DNA from: Burkholderia diffusa
Lineage (GTDB): Bacteria; Pseudomonadota; Gammaproteobacteria; Burkholderiales; Burkholderiaceae
Length of the DNA stretch: 64,000 bases
Direction of reading: 5' to 3'
Assembly (NCBI RefSeq): GCF_001718315.1
Contig: NZ_CP013363.1
Location: 496,001 to 560,000, forward strand
Below the pieces are notes generated by a model that worked only from the letters and a program-made list of their open reading frames with translations, made no database searches and had not been told where the DNA came from. A program made the translations under genes and the position numbers. Shown one piece after another: positions 44,509 to 53,936 of this stretch. Numbering within the stretch: position 1 is the first letter of the stretch; the number at the start of each line of letters is the position of its first letter.

Positions 44509-44874
44509 GATGACACTCTCCTCGATTGAAGTCAGTGCCTGTTTGTAGCATGAAGTAAATCGACAATAAAACCGGGCGATTTGTACGATACTCGTCGCGC
44601 ACATGTCGGGGAAATTTTTCCCAGATAGCATGCGATGCAAATAAAAAAATAAAAAATAATTCGGCGAATCGGGCTGTATCCCAATCCTGAAAAGGGTTGC
44701 GGGGAACCGTAAAGTTGCTGAAAAAATCCCGGTTCGCGATCAATTCGGGAAAACGTGCCGATTTAATTCAAGAATGTCGCGGCAAGAATTTCCGATTATT
44801 TTTCGAAATACTTGTGCGCTTGAGGGGCGATTTTCTTGCCGCTTCAATAGCGTCATGCAACGTTTGAATCGAAG
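44509..44874. promoter_or_regulatory. divergent bceA/bceB control region
   Basis: This 366 bp region is markedly AT-rich, including an A/T-only-like run at about 44639-44658. A 10-bp inverted repeat GCGGCAAGAA (44779-44788) / TTCTTGCCGC (44833-44842) flanks 44 bp just upstream of bceB and could form a stem in the bceB-K leader. No JUMPstart/ops element (GGCGGTAG) was found. Promoters for both directions must lie here, but no certain hexamers were identified. Confidence 0.55.
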
Positions 44875-46308
44875 GTGCGGCACGGGCTGCACGAGGAGCT
44901 GTTCGGCAAACGCCTGTTCAAAGAGGAAGCGGACATGTTGAGCGTGCTGGCGAGAGTCATCGATATCGCGATGGTCGTGTTGGGGGCGTTGATCGCCGCC
45001 GCGCTGCACGGCGGCAGCATCTGGCTCAACGACCTGCAGCGCACGATGGTGCTGTTCGACTGCCTGCTGGTCGTCGTGTTCTTTCCGGCCATCGGCATTT
45101 ACCAGTCGTGGCGCGGCAAGCGTCTCGTCGGGCTGGTGGGGCGCGTCGCGTTCGCATGGCTGGTGGTCGAGCTCGCGGGCATCCTGATGAGCTTCAGCTT
45201 TCATCAGTCGGGCGACCTGTCGCGACTGTGGCTGGGTTACTGGGCGCTCGTGACGATGGCGTTGCTTGCGGGCTCGAAGGCTTGCGTGCACGTCGTGCTG
45301 CGACAACTGCGTCGCGGCGGCTACAACCTGAAGGCGGTGGCGATCGTCGGCGGCACGCCGGCGGCGCGGCGGCTGATCGCGCAGATGCGGGCGCGTCCGG
45401 AAGCGGGCTTCAACCCGGTGTGCGTGTACGACGAAAGCGAAGCGCCGGGCGAAGTCGCGCTCGACGACGTGCGCATCGAGCGGCAGTTCGAATCGCTGGT
45501 GTGGCTGGTGCGCAGCCGCGCGATCAGCGAGCTGTGGCTCACGCTGCCGATCACGGAGGAGCGCCGGATTCACCAGATCGTGACGGTGTTCCGCCACGAC
45601 TTCGTGAACATCCGTTTCATTCCGGACGTGCGCACGCTGTCGTTCTTCAACCAGGAAGTGGTCGAGGTGCTCGGCGTGCCGGCGATCAACCTCGCGGCGT
45701 CGCCGATCACCGACGTGCGAATCCTGCCGAAGTTCGTGTTCGACCGGCTGTTCGCGCTGGCGGCGCTCACCGCGCTCGCGCCGGCGATGGTGCTGATCGC
45801 GTGCCTGATCAAGCTCACGTCGCCCGGCCCGGTGTTCTTCCGCCAGAAGCGCAAGGGCATCGACGGGCACGAGTTCGAGATCTACAAGTTCCGCTCGATG
45901 AAGGTGCATCAGGAAGTCGCGGGACAGGTCACGCAGGCGACCAAGAACGACACGCGCGTGACGCCGGTCGGCCGCTTCCTGCGCCGCACGAGTCTTGACG
46001 AACTGCCGCAGTTCATCAACGTGCTGAAGGGCGAGATGTCGGTCGTGGGCCCGCGGCCTCACGCGCTCGCGCACGACGACATCTACAAGGATCTGGTGAA
46101 GGGCTACATGTTCCGCTACCGGATCAAGCCGGGCATCACCGGCTGGGCGCAGATCAACGGCTTTCGCGGCGAGACCGACCAGATCGAGAAGATGATGGGA
46201 CGCGTGAAGCTCGATCTGTACTACATGCAGAACTGGTCGTTCTGGCTCGACATCAAGATCGTCGTGCTGACGCTCTGGAAAGGCTTCACCGGCAGCAACG
46301 CTTACTGA
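44875..46308 (+). CDS. bceB: undecaprenyl-phosphate glucose-1-phosphate transferase BceB
   Basis: A 477-residue polyprenyl-phosphate sugar-1-P transferase. Four to five N-terminal hydrophobic segments precede a CoA-binding-like soluble domain ([14 protein letters not shown]) and the C-terminal catalytic part with [41 protein letters not shown] and [17 protein letters not shown]. It starts cepacian synthesis by loading glucose-1-P on the lipid carrier. I used GTG 44875 because the codons before the internal ATG 44935 are coding-like (GC third bases), although 44935 has the better ribosome-binding site (GAGGA). The frame is intact, unlike the disrupted copy known from some B. cenocepacia strains. 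Confidence 0.9.
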   Translation: MRHGLHEELFGKRLFKEEADMLSVLARVIDIAMVVLGALIAAALHGGSIWLNDLQRTMVLFDCLLVVVFFPAIGIYQSWRGKRLVGLVGRVAFAWLVVELAGILMSFSFHQSGDLSRLWLGYWALVTMALLAGSKACVHVVLRQLRRGGYNLKAVAIVGGTPAARRLIAQMRARPEAGFNPVCVYDESEAPGEVALDDVRIERQFESLVWLVRSRAISELWLTLPITEERRIHQIVTVFRHDFVNIRFIPDVRTLSFFNQEVVEVLGVPAINLAASPITDVRILPKFVFDRLFALAALTALAPAMVLIACLIKLTSPGPVFFRQKRKGIDGHEFEIYKFRSMKVHQEVAGQVTQATKNDTRVTPVGRFLRRTSLDELPQFINVLKGEMSVVGPRPHALAHDDIYKDLVKGYMFRYRIKPGITGWAQINGFRGETDQIEKMMGRVKLDLYYMQNWSFWLDIKIVVLTLWKGFTGSNAY

Positions 46309-46378
46309 CGCGGTTCCATTCCGCGCAGACACCCGGTTTCACGAATTTCGAATCATTGGTCACGAGGTCCGACACATC

Positions 46379-47794
46379 ATGAATCTGACTATCATCGGCA
46401 GCGGTTACGTAGGTCTTGTCACCGGTGCCTGTCTCGCCGACATCGGGCACGACGTGTTCTGTCTCGACGTCGATCAGGCGAAGATCGACATCCTGAACAA
46501 CGGCGGTGTGCCGATCCACGAGCCGGGCCTCAAGGAAGTCATCGCACGCAACCGCGCGGCCGGGCGCCTGCGCTTCTCGACCGACATCGAGGCGGCGGTC
46601 GCGCACGGCGACGTGCAGTTCATCGCGGTCGGCACGCCGCCCGACGAGGACGGCTCCGCCGACCTGCAGTACGTGCTCGCGGCGGCGCGCAACATCGGCC
46701 GCTACATGAAGGGCTTCAAGGTGATCGTCGACAAGTCGACGGTGCCGGTCGGCACGGCCGAGCGCGTGCGTGCGGCGGTGGCCGAGGAACTCGCGAAGCG
46801 CGGCGGCGACGTCCCGATGTTCTCCGTCGTGTCGAATCCGGAGTTCCTGAAGGAAGGCGCGGCGGTCGACGATTTCACGCGGCCGGACCGCATCGTGATC
46901 GGCTGCGACGACGACGTGCCGGGCGAGCGCGCGCGCGAGCTGATGAAGAAGCTCTATGCGCCGTTCAACCGCAATCACGAACGCACGCTGTACATGGACG
47001 TGCGCTCGGCCGAATTCACGAAATACGCGGCGAACGCGATGCTCGCGACGCGCATCTCGTTCATGAACGAGCTCGCGAACCTGGCCGACCGCTTCGGCGC
47101 GGACATCGAGGCGGTGCGCCGCGGGATCGGCTCCGATCCGCGCATCGGCTATCACTTCCTGTATGCGGGCTGCGGCTACGGCGGCTCGTGCTTCCCGAAG
47201 GACGTCGAGGCGCTGATCCGCACCGCGGACGAGCACGGCCAGTCGCTGCAGATCCTGAAGGCCGTGTCGTCGGTCAACGCGACGCAAAAGCGCGTGCTCG
47301 CCGACAAGATCGTCGCGCGCTTCGGCGAGGACCTCACGGGCCGCACGTTCGCGATCTGGGGTCTCGCGTTCAAGCCGAACACCGACGACATGCGCGAGGC
47401 GCCGAGCCGCGAGCTGATCGCCGAGCTGCTGTCGCGCGGCGCGCGCATCGCGGCGTATGACCCGGTCGCGCAGCAGGAAGCGCGCCGTGTGCTCGCGCTC
47501 GATCTCGCGGATCACCCGAGCTGGCTCGAGCGCCTCACTTTCGTCGACGACGAGGCACAGGCCGCGCGCGATGCCGACGCGCTCGTGATCGTTACCGAAT
47601 GGAAGGCGTTCAAGAGCCCGGATTTCGTCGCGCTCGGACGTCAATGGAAATCGCCGGTGATCTTCGACGGCCGCAACCTGTACGAGCCGGAGACGATGAG
47701 CGAGCAGGGCATCGAATACCACCCGATCGGCCGCCCCGGCTCGCGTCAGGCCGTCGCCGCCCGCGTGCCGGGCGCCGCGCGCGCGAACGCGTAA
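46379..47794 (+). CDS. bceC: UDP-glucose 6-dehydrogenase BceC
   Basis: A 471-residue UDP-glucose dehydrogenase: NAD loop GSGYVG (7-12), catalytic Cys271 in YGGSCFPKD, and a C-terminal UDP-binding domain. It makes UDP-glucuronate, the acidic sugar of the polymer. It is 70 bp after bceB and in the same direction. Confidence 0.94.
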   Translation: MNLTIIGSGYVGLVTGACLADIGHDVFCLDVDQAKIDILNNGGVPIHEPGLKEVIARNRAAGRLRFSTDIEAAVAHGDVQFIAVGTPPDEDGSADLQYVLAAARNIGRYMKGFKVIVDKSTVPVGTAERVRAAVAEELAKRGGDVPMFSVVSNPEFLKEGAAVDDFTRPDRIVIGCDDDVPGERARELMKKLYAPFNRNHERTLYMDVRSAEFTKYAANAMLATRISFMNELANLADRFGADIEAVRRGIGSDPRIGYHFLYAGCGYGGSCFPKDVEALIRTADEHGQSLQILKAVSSVNATQKRVLADKIVARFGEDLTGRTFAIWGLAFKPNTDDMREAPSRELIAELLSRGARIAAYDPVAQQEARRVLALDLADHPSWLERLTFVDDEAQAARDADALVIVTEWKAFKSPDFVALGRQWKSPVIFDGRNLYEPETMSEQGIEYHPIGRPGSRQAVAARVPGAARANA

Positions 47795-47833
47795 CCGCGC
47801 GTCGCCGCTACCCGTAACCCGACTCGAGACGCC

Positions 47834-48277
47834 ATGTTCCGGAACATCCTGATCGTCTGTCACGCGAACGTCTGCCGCAGCCCGGCGGCGGAATTGCTGT
47901 TCAAGTCGCACACGGCGTCGCGTGGCGGCCCGCGCGTGACGTTCCACTCCGCCGGCGTGCGTGCGAACGATGGCGACGGCATCGATCCGGTGATGCGCCA
48001 ACTGCTCGCCGAGCGCGGCGTCGATGCAACGAAGCACCGGTCGCGGCGCCTGTCGCGCCGGATCGTGCGCGACGCCGACCTGATTCTCGTCAGCGAGCGC
48101 GAACAGATCAGGGCCGTCGAATCGGTCGATCCGTTCGCGCGCGGCAAGGTCCACCTGCTGGGCAAGTGGGAGGACGCCGAGATCTCGGATCCGCATGGCG
48201 GCCCCGAGGCCGACTATCGCGAGAGCTACTCATTGATCGAACGTCTGGTTCAAGGATGGCTGCAAAAACTATGCTGA
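47834..48277 (+). CDS. bceD: low-molecular-weight protein tyrosine phosphatase BceD
   Basis: A 147-residue phosphatase with the CX5R loop at the N-terminus (Cys9 to Arg15, VCHANVCRS) and the general acid Asp119 in ISDPHG. It dephosphorylates the tyrosine kinase BceF, a cycle that controls polymer length and export. Its end overlaps the bceE start by about 20 bp. Confidence 0.93.
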   Translation: MFRNILIVCHANVCRSPAAELLFKSHTASRGGPRVTFHSAGVRANDGDGIDPVMRQLLAERGVDATKHRSRRLSRRIVRDADLILVSEREQIRAVESVDPFARGKVHLLGKWEDAEISDPHGGPEADYRESYSLIERLVQGWLQKLC

Positions 48278-49449
48278 AACGTCCCATGCGCCCGCTGGCG
48301 CTCGCCGTCGCGATGACGACCTTCCTGTCGGCCTGCGCGACCGCGCCCGGCAACTATCTCGACTCGTCGAACCTGAAGGACGACGGCCGGCAGGGCCAGG
48401 CCGAAACCTATCCGGTTCATTACATCGACGCGAAGCTGGTGATGGATCAGCTGCAGAAGCAGCAGGTCGAACACCCGCTGCCGCCGGGCCGTTACAGCGA
48501 TCCGTCGCAGTACGTCTACCGCATCGGCCCGCAGGACATCCTCGGCGTCACCGTGTGGGACCACCCCGAGCTGACGACGCCGCAAGGCCAGTCGTTCTCG
48601 AGCGGCGGCAACACGACGCAGACGATCGCGGGCGCGCTGCAGCAGCCGTATTCGTCGTCGCTGCCGGGCCAGGCCGATCCGTACGGCCAGACCGTGGCCG
48701 CCGACGGCACGATCTTCTTCCCGTTCGTCGGCCGCATCCACGTGGCGGGCAAGACGATCGCGCAGACGCGCGACGAGCTGGCCACGCGCCTTGCGCGCTA
48801 CGTGAAGAATCCGCAGCTCGATGTGCGCGTGCTGTCGTTCCGCAGCCAGAAGGTGCAGGTGACGGGCGAGGTGAAGACGCCGGGCCCGCTCGCGATGAGC
48901 GACGTGCCGCTGACGCTCGTCGACGCGATCTCGCGCTCGGGCGGCTCGACCGCCGAGGCCGACCTGCAGCGCGTGCGCCTGACGCGTGACGGCAAGCTCT
49001 ACACGCTCGACGCGAACGGCGTGCTCGACCGCGGCGAAGTGAAGCAGAACGTGATGCTGCAACAGGGCGACATCGTCAACGTGCCGGACCGCAGCGACAG
49101 TCGCGTGTTCATCATGGGCGAGGTCAAGACGCCGGTCACCGTGCCGATGCTCAAGGGCAGGCTGACCATCGCCGACGCGCTGACGGCCGGCGGCGGCATT
49201 CTCGACACCGATGCGAATCCGCGCAAGATCTACGTGATGCGCGGGATGCGTGACAACCCGACGAAGCCGGAAGTGTTCCGTCTCGACATGACGCAGCCGG
49301 ATGCGCTGATGCTGTCGAGCCGCTTCCCGCTGCAGCCGCTCGACGTCGTCTACGTCAGCACGGCCAGCTCGGTGCAGTTCAACCGTGTGCTGCAGCAGGT
49401 GCTGCCGACGATCCAGACGATCTTCTACATGCGGCAAATCACGCGCTGA
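48256..49449 (+). CDS. bceE: outer-membrane polysaccharide export lipoprotein BceE (Wza family)
   Basis: A 397-residue Wza-type protein. The signal peptide ends in the lipobox LSAC; the export domain has YRIGPQDILGVTVWDHPEL, followed by two SLBB repeats (VQVTGEVKTPGPLAM and VFIMGEVKTPVTVPM). It forms the outer-membrane channel. The start may be 48256 or 48271; neither has a good ribosome-binding site, consistent with coupling to bceD. Confidence 0.92.
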   Translation: MAAKTMLKRPMRPLALAVAMTTFLSACATAPGNYLDSSNLKDDGRQGQAETYPVHYIDAKLVMDQLQKQQVEHPLPPGRYSDPSQYVYRIGPQDILGVTVWDHPELTTPQGQSFSSGGNTTQTIAGALQQPYSSSLPGQADPYGQTVAADGTIFFPFVGRIHVAGKTIAQTRDELATRLARYVKNPQLDVRVLSFRSQKVQVTGEVKTPGPLAMSDVPLTLVDAISRSGGSTAEADLQRVRLTRDGKLYTLDANGVLDRGEVKQNVMLQQGDIVNVPDRSDSRVFIMGEVKTPVTVPMLKGRLTIADALTAGGGILDTDANPRKIYVMRGMRDNPTKPEVFRLDMTQPDALMLSSRFPLQPLDVVYVSTASSVQFNRVLQQVLPTIQTIFYMRQITR

Positions 49450-49455
49450 TAGCCC

Positions 49456-49480
49456 GCCGGGGCGGCGCCTCCGCCCCGGC
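49456..49480 (+). other. perfect 10-bp hairpin between bceE and bceF
   Basis: GCCGGGGCGG pairs perfectly with CCGCCCCGGC across a 5-nt loop in the 50 bp gap between bceE and bceF. There is no T-run. It could set the bceE to bceF expression ratio or protect the upstream mRNA. Confidence 0.7.
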
Positions 49481-49499
49481 ACCACTCAAGCGGGAACGA

Positions 49500-51725
49500 A
49501 TGGTGAACACGCAAGCAAAACACGCCTACGCGGATCTGACCGCGAAAACCGAGGAAGAGGACGTTGTCCTCGGCCAGCTGCTCCAGGTGCTGATGGACGA
49601 CATCTGGCTGCTGCTCGGCATCGCGGTGACCGTCATCGCGCTCGCCGGCCTCTACTGCTATATCGCGAAGCCGGTGTACCAGGCCGACGTGCACGTGCGG
49701 GTCGAGAGCAACGACAACACGTCGCAGGCGCTTACGCAGACGCAGACGGGCGCGACGATCAACAGCGGGCCGCAACAGGCGCAGACCGACGCGGAAATCG
49801 AGATCATCAAGAGCCGCGGCGTCGTCGCGCCGGTCGTCGAGCAGTTCAAGCTGAACTTCTCGGTCGTACCGAAGACGATTCCGCTGATCGGCAGCCTCGC
49901 CGCACGCGTCGCGACGCCGGGCGAGCCGTCGCGCGCGTGGTTCGGCCTGCGGTCGTACGCGTGGGGCGGCGAAGTTGCCGACATCGACACGATCAGTGTC
50001 GTGCCTGCGCTCGAAGGCAAGAAGATGACGCTGACGGCCGGCCCGAACGGCACCTACACGCTGGTCGACCCGAACGGCAACCGCCTGCTGTCGGGCCGGG
50101 TCGGCGAATCGGAGCAGGGCGGCGGCGTCACGCTGCTCGTGCAGAAGCTCGTCGCCCGCCCGGGTACGCAGTTCACCGTGGTTCGCTACAACGATCTCGA
50201 CGCGATCACCGGCTTCCAGTCGGGTATCCAGGTGACCGAGCAGGGCAAGCAGACGGGCGTCGTGCAGATTTCGCTCGAAGGCAAGGACCCGGACCAGACC
50301 GCCGCGATCGCGAACGCGCTCGCGCAGTCGTACCTGAACCAGCACGTGGTCGCGAAGCAGGCCGAAGCGACCAAGATGCTCGCCTTCCTGAAGGGCGAGG
50401 AGCCGCGCCTGAAGTCGGATCTCGAGCGCGCGGAAGCCGCGCTGACGCAGTATCAGCGCACGTCCGGCTCGATCAACGCGAGCGACGAGGCCAAGGTCTA
50501 CCTCGAAGGCAGCGTGCAGTACGAGCAGCAGATAGCGGCCCAGCGCCTGCAGCTCGCGTCGCTCGCGCAGCGCTTCACCGATTCGCACCCGATGGTGATC
50601 GCCGCGAAGCAGCAGCTCGCGGAGCTGCAGGGCGAGAAGGACAAGTTCAGCAACCGCTTCCGCAGCCTGCCGGCGACCGAAGTGAAGGCCGTCCAGCTCC
50701 AGCGCGACGCGAAGGTCGCCGAGGACATCTACGTGCTGCTGCTGAACCGCGTGCAGGAGCTGTCGGTGCAGAAGGCCGGCACGGGCGGCAACATCCACCT
50801 CGTCGATTCGGCGCTGCGCCCGGGCGATCCGGTCAAGCCGAAGAAGGTGCTGATCCTGTCGGCCGCGGTATTCCTCGGGCTGATCCTCGGTACCGGCATC
50901 GTGTTCCTGCGCCGCAACCTGTTCCAGGGCATCGAGGATCCGGATCGCGTGGAGCGCACGTTCAACCTGCCGCTGTACGGGCTGGTGCCGCAAAGCACCG
51001 AGCAGGTGAAGCTCGACGCCATGGCCGAGAAGGGCGGCGGCCGCGCGCGGCCGATCCTCGCGAGCCTGCGTCCGAAGGACCTGAGCGTCGAAAGCATGCG
51101 CAGTCTGCGCACCGCGATGCAGTTCGCGATGATGGACGCGAAGAATCGCGTGATCGTGCTGACCGGCCCGACGCCGGGTATCGGCAAGAGCTTCCTGACG
51201 GTCAACCTCGCGGTGCTGCTCGCGCATTCGGGCAAGCGCGTGCTGCTGATCGACGCCGACATGCGCCGCGGGATGCTCGACCGCTACTTCGGCCTCACCG
51301 TGCAGCCGGGCCTGTCCGAATTGCTGAGCGATCAGTCGCCCCTCGAGGAGGCGATCCGCGAGACGCCGGTGCAGGGCCTGTCGTTCATCTCGGCCGGCAC
51401 GCGCCCGCCGAACCCGTCGGAGCTGCTGATGTCGACGCGCCTGCCGCAATACCTCGAAGGGCTCGGCAAGCGCTACGACGTCGTGCTGATCGACTCGCCG
51501 CCGGTGCTGGCGGTGACCGACGCGACCATCATCGGGCGCATGGCCGGCGCGACCTTCCTCGTGCTGCGCTCGGGCATGCATACCGAAGGCGAGATCGCCG
51601 ACGCGATCAAGCGCCTGCGTACCGCGGGCGTCGATCTGGAAGGCGGGATCTTCAACGGCGTGCCGCCGAAGGCGCGCGGCTACGGCCGCGGCTATGCGGC
51701 CGTCCACGAATACCTGAGCGCCTGA
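49500..51725 (+). CDS. bceF: BY-kinase tyrosine autokinase / chain-length regulator BceF (Wzc family)
   Basis: A 741-residue inner-membrane protein. The Wzz domain is framed by TM1 (LLGIAVTVIALAGLYCY) and TM2 (VLILSAAVFLGLILGTGIVF near 450-475). The cytoplasmic kinase has Walker A G556-S564 (GPTPGIGKS, Lys563), Walker A' (LLIDADMRR) and Walker B (VVLIDSPP). The C-terminus has a short Tyr cluster (RGYGRGYAAVHEYLSA) for autophosphorylation. It works with BceE and BceD in polymer export. Confidence 0.94.
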   Translation: MVNTQAKHAYADLTAKTEEEDVVLGQLLQVLMDDIWLLLGIAVTVIALAGLYCYIAKPVYQADVHVRVESNDNTSQALTQTQTGATINSGPQQAQTDAEIEIIKSRGVVAPVVEQFKLNFSVVPKTIPLIGSLAARVATPGEPSRAWFGLRSYAWGGEVADIDTISVVPALEGKKMTLTAGPNGTYTLVDPNGNRLLSGRVGESEQGGGVTLLVQKLVARPGTQFTVVRYNDLDAITGFQSGIQVTEQGKQTGVVQISLEGKDPDQTAAIANALAQSYLNQHVVAKQAEATKMLAFLKGEEPRLKSDLERAEAALTQYQRTSGSINASDEAKVYLEGSVQYEQQIAAQRLQLASLAQRFTDSHPMVIAAKQQLAELQGEKDKFSNRFRSLPATEVKAVQLQRDAKVAEDIYVLLLNRVQELSVQKAGTGGNIHLVDSALRPGDPVKPKKVLILSAAVFLGLILGTGIVFLRRNLFQGIEDPDRVERTFNLPLYGLVPQSTEQVKLDAMAEKGGGRARPILASLRPKDLSVESMRSLRTAMQFAMMDAKNRVIVLTGPTPGIGKSFLTVNLAVLLAHSGKRVLLIDADMRRGMLDRYFGLTVQPGLSELLSDQSPLEEAIRETPVQGLSFISAGTRPPNPSELLMSTRLPQYLEGLGKRYDVVLIDSPPVLAVTDATIIGRMAGATFLVLRSGMHTEGEIADAIKRLRTAGVDLEGGIFNGVPPKARGYGRGYAAVHEYLSA

Positions 51726-51786
51726 CGGCATTGCACGAAACCGGGCCGGCCGCGCAGCGCCGTCCCGGCCGACTGGAGAACCTTCG

Positions 51787-52746
51787 ATGAAAATTTCCGT
51801 GCTCGTTCCGACCTATCGGCGTCCCGCCGACCTCGCGCGCTGCCTGCTGGCGCTGCAGCGCCAGCAGCGGCTGCCCGACGAGGTGATCGTCGTCGCGCGC
51901 CCGGAGGACGATGCCACGCACGAGCGCCTCGCCGATCCGTCGGTCGGCGGCACGCTGCCGCTGCGGATCGTGCCGGTCGACGTGCCGGGACAGGTTGCCG
52001 CGTTGAACAAGGGACTCGACTCGGCGAACGGTGACATCGTCGCGATCACCGACGACGACGCGGCGCCGCGCCCCGACTGGCTCGCGCGCGTCGAAGCCGT
52101 GTTCCTGGCCGATCCGCGTGTCGGCGCGGTCGGCGGCCGCGACTGGGTGCACGAGAAGGGCCGCGTGCTCGACGAGTCGCGCGAGCTCGTCGGCCAGCTC
52201 ACGCTGTCCGGCAAGATCATCGGCAACCATCATCTGGGCGTCGGCGGCGCGCGCGAAGTCGACATGCTCAAGGGCGCGAACATGAGCTATCGCCGCGCCG
52301 CGATCGAACGTCTGCGCTTCGACACGCGGCTGCGCGGCGCCGGCGCGCAGGTGCACAACGACATGGGTTTCAGCATGCAGGTGCAGCGCGAAGGCTGGAA
52401 GCTCGTCTACGACCCGGCGATCGCGGTCGATCATTTTCCGGCCGAGCGTTTCGACGACGACCGGCGCGACGCCGCATCGCTGAATGCGATCAGCAACGGC
52501 GCGTACAACCTGCACCTGATCCTGCGCGAGCATCTGCCGCCGGTGCGGCGCGAGATCGCGTGGTGGTGGTGGGCGCTGATCGGCACGCGCGTCTATCCGG
52601 GCTTCGCGCACCTGCTGCTGTCGCTGCATACCGCGCGGCGCGACCGCGTGCGCGAGCACTGGCGCGCGGTGCGCCGCGGCGCACGCGACGCGCGTCGCGC
52701 CGACCTTGCCCCCCATCGTGCGGCGATGCCGCCGGTGACGTCTTGA
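51787..52746 (+). CDS. bceG: family 2 glycosyltransferase BceG
   Basis: A 319-residue GT-A fold enzyme: KISVLVPTYRRPADL start, the metal-binding DDD in AITDDDAAPRPDWL and VGGRDWVHEKG. No membrane anchor is obvious. It adds one of the cepacian repeat sugars; which one cannot be told here. Confidence 0.9.
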   Translation: MKISVLVPTYRRPADLARCLLALQRQQRLPDEVIVVARPEDDATHERLADPSVGGTLPLRIVPVDVPGQVAALNKGLDSANGDIVAITDDDAAPRPDWLARVEAVFLADPRVGAVGGRDWVHEKGRVLDESRELVGQLTLSGKIIGNHHLGVGGAREVDMLKGANMSYRRAAIERLRFDTRLRGAGAQVHNDMGFSMQVQREGWKLVYDPAIAVDHFPAERFDDDRRDAASLNAISNGAYNLHLILREHLPPVRREIAWWWWALIGTRVYPGFAHLLLSLHTARRDRVREHWRAVRRGARDARRADLAPHRAAMPPVTS

Positions 52747-52789
52747 ACGGGCTGCGCGCACGACGCGCGGCCATCCCCGGAGGGCTTGC

Positions 52790-53926
52790 ATGAATTCCAC
52801 GAAGGTTCACGTCCACCTGTTCTACGGCGCCGATCCGCGTACTTACCGGAAAGGCGAGAACATCGGCTGCCTGTACGGCTATCACCACGCGGAATCCGAC
52901 GAATTTCGGCTGACCTATTCGCAGGACCGGCGTGAGAACCGCATCGCGAGCCTTGCGCGCCGTGCGCTGAAGGCGGCGCTCGGCTTCGACGTCGTGCATG
53001 CGTGGCGCAATCGCGCCGCGCTGTTGAGCACCGACGTGATCTGGACGCACACCGAGCAGGAGCATCTCGCCGCCGCGCTGATCCTGAAGCTCGCCGGCGC
53101 GCAAGGCAAGCGCCCGCTGCTGCTCGCGCAGAGCGTGTGGCTGTTCGACAAGTGGAACACGTTCGGCGCCCCGCGCCGCTGGCTGTACCGCAAGCTGCTC
53201 GCGCGCGCCGACGCGCTGACGACGCTCGCCCGCGACAACGCCGAGCTGTGCCGCCGCTTTCTCGGGCGCGAAGCCGAGTTCGTCTACTACGGGCTGAACA
53301 CGCAGGACTTCCCGCCGACGGAGCCGCGGCAGTGGCAGCCGAACCGGCCGCTGCGGATCGCCGCGATCGGCAACGACCGCGATCGCGACTGGCGCACGTT
53401 CCTCGCCGCGTTCGGCGGCGACGAGCGCTACGACGTGCGGCTCGCGACGCGCCGGCGCGTGCCGCGAGAGTGGCATGCGCCGAACGTGAAGATCGGCTCG
53501 GCCTCGGGCCTCGCGAAGCAGCACGAGCTGTATGCATGGGCCGACGTGATCGTCGTGCCGCTGCGGCCGAACTTCCACGCGTCGGGCATCACCGTGATGC
53601 TCGAGGCGGCGGCGGTCGGCAAGCCGATGATCGTGTCCGACGTCGGCGGGCTCAGCGACTACTTCCCGCACGACACGGCCGCGTACGTGCCGGCGTTCGA
53701 TATCGCGGCGATGCGCGAGGCCGCCGATCGCTTCGCCGCCGATCCGGCCGCCGCGCTCGAATGCGCGCGCGCCGCGGCCGCGTGCCTGCGCGAGCGCGAC
53801 CTGACCACGCAGGCGTTCGCCGAACAGCACGTGCGGATCACGCGCGACATGCTGCGCCGTCGCCGCACGCCCGCGGCGACGGGTCTCGCGATGCCGCTCG
53901 CGGATTCGCGTCCGTCGTCGCAGTGA
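52790..53926 (+). CDS. bceH: glycosyltransferase BceH (GT-B fold)
   Basis: A 378-residue glycosyltransferase with a C-terminal GT4-like nucleotide-sugar region (VIVVPLRPNFHASGITVMLEAAAVGKPMIVSDVGGLSDYF). The N-terminal half is divergent. GGAGG precedes the ATG. It is the second transferase of the run bceG, H, J, K. Confidence 0.88.
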   Translation: MNSTKVHVHLFYGADPRTYRKGENIGCLYGYHHAESDEFRLTYSQDRRENRIASLARRALKAALGFDVVHAWRNRAALLSTDVIWTHTEQEHLAAALILKLAGAQGKRPLLLAQSVWLFDKWNTFGAPRRWLYRKLLARADALTTLARDNAELCRRFLGREAEFVYYGLNTQDFPPTEPRQWQPNRPLRIAAIGNDRDRDWRTFLAAFGGDERYDVRLATRRRVPREWHAPNVKIGSASGLAKQHELYAWADVIVVPLRPNFHASGITVMLEAAAVGKPMIVSDVGGLSDYFPHDTAAYVPAFDIAAMREAADRFAADPAAALECARAAAACLRERDLTTQAFAEQHVRITRDMLRRRRTPAATGLAMPLADSRPSSQ

Positions 53927-53936
53927 GAGCGGATCG

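Noticed and set aside
44509..44874. JUMPstart/ops antitermination element before bceB
   Set aside because: No GGCGGTAG-type ops sequence could be found in the leader.
46286..48196. 636-residue minus-strand open frame opposite bceC and bceD
   Set aside because: It mirrors the codon structure of the plus-strand genes and has no domain or ribosome-binding site.
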